Shown here piece by piece: positions 59,961 through 64,000 of a stretch of 64,000 bases of DNA. The notes under the pieces were generated by a model. The model saw only the letters and a program-made list of their open reading frames with translations, did no database searches and was not told where the DNA came from. Numbering within the stretch: position 1 is the stretch's first letter; each line of letters begins with the position of its first letter. Where the stretch lies: contig CP099846.1 of NCBI GenBank assembly GCA_030062745.1, forward strand, positions 22,744,701 to 22,808,700. Reading direction: 5' to 3'. This stretch comes from Capitulum mitella (Eukaryota > Arthropoda > Thecostraca > Pollicipedomorpha > Pollicipedidae). The position numbers and the translations under genes were made by a program.

Positions 59961-60070
59961 TCTCAGATGCGTGTTTTGTGTTTTTATTTCATGGCGTGAC
60001 GCCATCGTGTGCAGGTCTTCCAAGGTCCATTTCGGGAACCAGGGAAGTATATTGAGCCACTGATTTGTTG

Positions 60071-60310
60071 TTAACTCTCGCCGGGCCAGCCTTCGGATCC
60101 ATCTACGCCGGGCCGAGGGCGTTTCATGGGACCCCAAAGATCTCGAGAACTATAATTCGCACAGAAAAGCAAAACCCCCTTGGAGAGGCCTTGACAACAT
60201 CAGAAGAAAGCACCCAGCCAGGCCAATAATGAGGTCACCAGAGGCCATCTTAGGCTAAATCAACTCAAGGACGTAGCCAGGGGGGCCATGGTGGCCATGA
60301 CCCCCCACCC
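60071..60310 (+). mobile_element. Weak relative of the TTAA element, probably a remnant
   Basis: TTAA at 60071-60074 is followed by CTCTCGCCGGGCC. Further in is AAGATCTCGAGAACTATAATTCG (near 60137), matching the GATCTCGAGAACTA of the complete element near 19080. A hairpin with 12-base arms (11 of 12 paired) lies at 60280-60306, in the GGGGGG...CCCCCC style. No matching inverted terminus with TTAA was found downstream. Confidence 0.4.
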
Positions 60311-61153
60311 GAGCCAAGCGGTCTGCACTAGATATATGGCGATTTCGCACGACTAGGGAATAGTGATCATATATATGTTGCAAAAACAAACATTAGATGT
60401 ATTCCTGTGGGTTAGAAATGAGTTCAAATACGTAAAATTCCTGCTTTTTCCCATAAGCTTCGTCATATGCCAGTGGTTTATGGCAAAATTTGACATTTGG
60501 CCCCCTGAGGAAAATTCTGGTGACGTGCCTGAATCAACTGTCAACATTTTTGGAAAAAATTAATAATCAAGTAGTTTACGTGTCTTCAATGAGGTTAGAC
60601 GTAAAAGGAAAGAGTGATTTGACTATCTGGTACAGCAAAAGAGCACCTGAGGTTAAATCTGGTTACGTCATACGGGACTGAGAGCCACGAAAAATTTTCG
60701 TCTCTTTGTAAGGTCAGGAGTCGCGTTTTTCCGCAAAAGAAACTTTGTTTTGGCTGGATAATGCCGCGAGTGTGTTCAGGATGCTTTTCGAATCTGCAGC
60801 TATCATATAAAGGTGAAACAAGGTCAGCCTGTCGTATCATCTGCCGCATTTGCATTGATTTGACACAATAAAGCATAAAATCCTGCAACATCGCTTCATG
60901 CAATATCCCTTCTTCATCACAAAACCCATGCCCCAAAGCATTTCCTTCGCTTTAGTCGCAAAGACAACGGGAGGCGCGCGCGGTCGCAAAGTGAAAGCTG
61001 CACATTGGACAGGAAGCTATTTTAGCGACGGCCACGGTTTCTATTTTGGCAACGACAGCAACGGAACTGAGAAAATAGCAGAACTGAACTAAATAAAAAA
61101 CTGAAGAGCGAGAAAGCATGAGTGCGGTTCTGATCATCTGTGGCCATACAAAG
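60311..61153. other. AT-rich spacer, no gene seen
   Basis: Frames of 113 codons (minus, 60595-60936) and 66 codons (plus) have no recognised family. AGGTCAG-type halves occur near 60712 and 60817. Confidence 0.35.
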
Positions 61154-61582
61154 TGTGTACGCAGGGGCGTCAGTTTCTGTAAATGATTGGGTGGGCCGAG
61201 CCGTCGGCCCGACAACCCATCCTCCCCCCAAATGTGAGTTTTTCAACGGATTTAGCGCACTTCATTTTGATCAATGGAAATTTTCTAAATTTTTGTTACT
61301 ATTTTCCAAATAAAAAGTTGTGTATATCTCATGTATTCAGGTATATATGTATGTATATATAGAAGATAGAAAAATAGATACATCATTTTATGCCTTTTCC
61401 GATGCTTCCTGCCCATCTTTTATCTATGGCGGCCGTTTCTTCCATTGTTTTTGTGCCCAGTTCCCTTTAAAACTGGCAGGAAATATTTCAGGGGCCCAAG
61501 CCAACATTGGAGGGACCCAAATCAACATTGGGTGGGCTAGGGTCCCCTCGAAAGAATACTAATCGACACCCCTGTGTGTAGC
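61154..61582 (+). mobile_element. hAT-like MITE, 413 bp
   Basis: The left terminus CAGGGGCGTC (61162) and the inverse of the right terminus GACACCCCTG (ending 61574) form terminal inverted repeats with one mismatch in ten. Flanking octamers TGTGTACG (61154-61161) and TGTGTAGC (61575-61582) agree at six of eight positions, consistent with an aged 8-bp target duplication. CAGGG-type ends with 8-bp duplications are typical of hAT elements. Subterminal GATTGGGTGGGCCGAG and CATTGGGTGGGCTAGG are similar direct repeats. There is no transposase frame. Confidence 0.65.
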
Positions 61583-62500
61583 GCATTGAAAACAGGCAAC
61601 ATTTTTCAAAATGTAAAATCAGACCAGCCTGGGCCAAATGGGATTAGGACAATCTTTAAAAGGAAGTCATATATCCGCGCTTCTGAAGCGCATTCGTGGG
61701 TCTGAAAATGCAGTATAAAACGTGACCTGACTTCGGATCATGGGTGAAAAGGTAAACGTATACGTGCGAAGGACGTGAGGAGCTGGAATCTGGACGTATA
61801 TCCAGATTTTAAAGCCACCGCACTAGACCCACAATCCCAAATGATGGCGTAAAAAATGACAGTGTAGCTCACAAGATTTGTTGCATCTGTCGTGCTTTGT
61901 CAATGTAGGGAGTCTCAAGTTAATCGACGCATTTCCCAAAAATCTGTGGCAGTTTACTTTTTTGCAACATGGTTTTACTTGACCTTCTCTGAACCAGTGA
62001 CCTGAGGTGACCGCAGATAAAAAAATTGGCATAAGGTCGAAAAAGATGCATGAAAAGTTCGCCTATACGATTTCCGGCTATCCTCGAAAAAATCGGAGTG
62101 TGTTCTCATGACCCGCTCTCTCTGTCCCCGCCTGCCTAGTGAGAGTTGATATGCTTCATAATGTGCCATTAAATGAATAATCACATAAAGCCGAAATATC
62201 TCCTGGTTTAGAGGTAAAACTGTCATAGGCATTAACTGGTTCATTTGCGTGTGAGTTTTTCCATCTTAAAACCGCATAAACATATCCACTCGCACACATT
62301 GGTCTCGATTAGAAAGTAAACACCATGGAACCACCAAAAAATCCTGGAAACATTTTTCATTGGCAATAAAAAGGGGAATAAGTCCAAGTAGTAAGCAGCA
62401 GTTGATCAAAACATCTAGCGTGAAGTCGACGGGCACGGTCACGTCATTTTCTCCCCTCTGATAATGAATCTTAGACTCAAGCCATACTTTCCAGAGTTCC
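61583..62500. other. AT-leaning spacer with half-site repeat
   Basis: The segment 61978-62015 contains TGACCT, GTGACCTGAGGTGACC and similar halves, matching the style of the other TGACCT blocks. Otherwise no feature seen. Confidence 0.35.
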
Positions 62501-63660
62501 GGAACAGGGCATTTTACGCTTCATGAATACTCCTGTGATGCTCATTAATGTAAATTTATTTTCGCTTGTTTTTCTCGAGAAGAATATGGCCAGCAATTCC
62601 AGGCCAGCAAGTTGGCAAAGCCTCGGGCCCTCACAGGTGACGTTAAGCGCGCCTCTGGCTGTTCCGGTCAGGCCGTGACTTCTTGTCTGCCTTGCGTCCT
62701 GCCATTACGGCCGGTCATCACCTCAGCCCCAGGCTGAGTCCTTGCCTGTCCTGCGTCCTGCTGCTGCGGGGTCATTACCGCCTAATTAATGCCGCATCAC
62801 GGATGACTGCCGGTCGCGGTCTCAGCGAGGCTCCACCAGGTGCGCGGCGGAGCCGCCCGCACTGCGTGTCCGACAACAATGCCGCGGCGAAGCGCCGCCC
62901 GCGAGCGCGGCGCAGAAACAAAGCGCTCATCCAAACGTCTTAATTGGCCTCCGGCGAGGTGCGTCGCGATGACAAAAAGCTCGCGATCTTTTGATGATCG
63001 AAATGTTGGCATATTCCGGGACGCGGAAGGACTGGCGGCGGGAAAGAACGGCGTTCTGCTGACTTTGAGGAAGTCGTGGAGTTCGTGACGGCTGGTTACT
63101 TGATTATCCTACGTTGCATGTCGATCCTCTGGCTCGTGGAGAGGGCTAGAAATAGCCCGCTCTCATCCGAACTGTTCTGAGATGAGATTCGAAACCTTCT
63201 CGCCAAAGCATCACCACGTCAAAGTGCAGCGCCAGCGTTTAGCGTAACGTCAACGTTTAAAAACTGCGCAAAAACCGCCAGTCAAGCCTCAGCCACAGCC
63301 CTGACAGCTCCTCGTCATCTGCCCGCCGGTGCCGACGCATCGCTGTCTCCCCTCCGGGCGAGCTGCCTGTGGCCGCGGCCGCCTGTTGTGCGGCCGACGA
63401 GCCGCCGGCCGGCCGGCGACGGGCCGCCGCCGTATTGATTTCGCGCGCCTGGATCAGGTGTCATCTCGGCATCCCCTGATAAACTTCAATACATCGAATC
63501 AAACACTGTCAATTGGAGCTCGCCGGCCATAACTCAGCGAGGCGGCCCCTGGTGGCGGGGCGGCCGCGGCGCAGCGGTGCGCCGGCGCCTCGTCGGCGAG
63601 CGCTGCAGATCTGCGGAACGGAGGTGCCCTCGGCGGACGGCGAAGGCTTTAGGAGAATGA
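62500..63660. promoter_or_regulatory. GC islands with a candidate AT core near 62.51-62.59 kb
   Basis: GCATTTTACGCTTCATGAATACTCC and GCTCATTAATGTAAATTTATTTTCG precede GC-rich DNA. CGTCTTAATTGGCC lies near 62935, and TGATAAACTTCAATACATCG near 63478. GGCCGGCC is at 63407. Frames of 67-88 codons are compositional. Candidate regulatory DNA on layout alone. Confidence 0.24.
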
Positions 63661-64000
63661 TAGCATTCTTGCTGTGATAATTGTGAGTTAAACATATGTT
63701 TATGGCGCGAGATTTTTATGGGCTATATGAGCCTAAAATTAGAAATCCGTAGAACGTGGAAAAATTTTACGCAAGCGATTTTCTTGTGATGGGACAAACC
63801 CAGTGTACAAATTAGTGCGGGGCTCTTGGTTTTGCTCCAACATACGTCACATTTTGCACCAGTTTTAGTGCAGAGTGTTATTGTTTGCCATATTATGTTG
63901 AAAATAGTTGTTGAACAGTGAGACACGTAAAGCCGCACAAAAATAAGTCAATACAAGGCGAACATACATTTTTGTGAGCACTAAAAACCGAGGTTTCAGC
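63660..64000. other. AT-rich end of window, no gene seen
   Basis: A 71-codon minus-strand frame (63723-63938) has no motif. Nothing else recognised. Confidence 0.35.

Noticed and set aside
1-64000. Retroviral, Polinton or LINE copies
   Set aside because: No reverse transcriptase, integrase, capsid or polymerase motif was recognised in any reading frame, and no long terminal repeats were seen.
1-64000. Bacterial or organellar origin
   Set aside because: There are no operon-like gene runs, ribosome-binding-site patterns or dense coding, while microsatellites and MITEs are abundant.

Overview
This window looks like eukaryotic, non-coding DNA, most likely from a marine invertebrate animal. I found no protein-coding gene, rRNA, intact tRNA or CRISPR array that I would defend. 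The evidence for a eukaryote is the lack of dense reading frames over 64 kb, long microsatellites (CT, GA, TA and CA), several classes of minisatellite, and short non-autonomous DNA transposons with terminal inverted repeats. Repeats rich in TGACCT half-sites are, from general memory, common in marine invertebrate genomes; I cannot name the species or phylum.

The layout alternates between two kinds of sequence. One kind is GC-rich, CpG-rich islands of about 0.3-1.5 kb. The main ones are near 0.56-1.1, 5.2-5.7, 7.0-9.5, 10.5-11.6, 15.7-16.7, 26.6-29.2, 36.3-36.7, 37.2-38.2, 38.7-39.4, 40.2-40.6, 42.1-42.6, 45.4-45.8, 46.7-47.3, 49.1-49.6, 50.7-52.9, 53.5-57.1, 58.8-60.0 and 62.6-63.65 kb. Many contain short AT-rich cores with ATTA, octamer, CRE, GATA-like or TCF-like motifs. 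About twenty carry the palindrome GGCCGGCC. The other kind is AT-rich spacer, which holds the mobile elements and much of the unremarkable sequence. The pattern suits a regulatory gene desert, or a very large intron, beside a developmental gene outside the window. That is inference; a cross-species alignment would decide it.

The best-supported discrete features are mobile elements and tandem arrays. A 1.2 kb TTAA-flanked, piggyBac-like non-autonomous element with GC hairpins just inside both ends lies at 19012-20216, with a partial relative at 17644 and a weaker one at 60075. A 413 bp hAT-like MITE lies at 61162-61574. Tandem arrays have periods of 153 bp (14630-15088), about 23 bp (20600-21690), 33 bp (37198-37470), 34 bp (9690-9935), 52 bp (41100-41365) and 21 bp (58430-58777). 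A GA-rich tract (39405-39591) and a CT tract (40684-40883) face each other 1.1 kb apart.

The longest reading frames lie in GC-rich islands, where stop codons are rare by composition, and show no recognisable domain. I treat them as chance frames. No virus-derived element was recognised.
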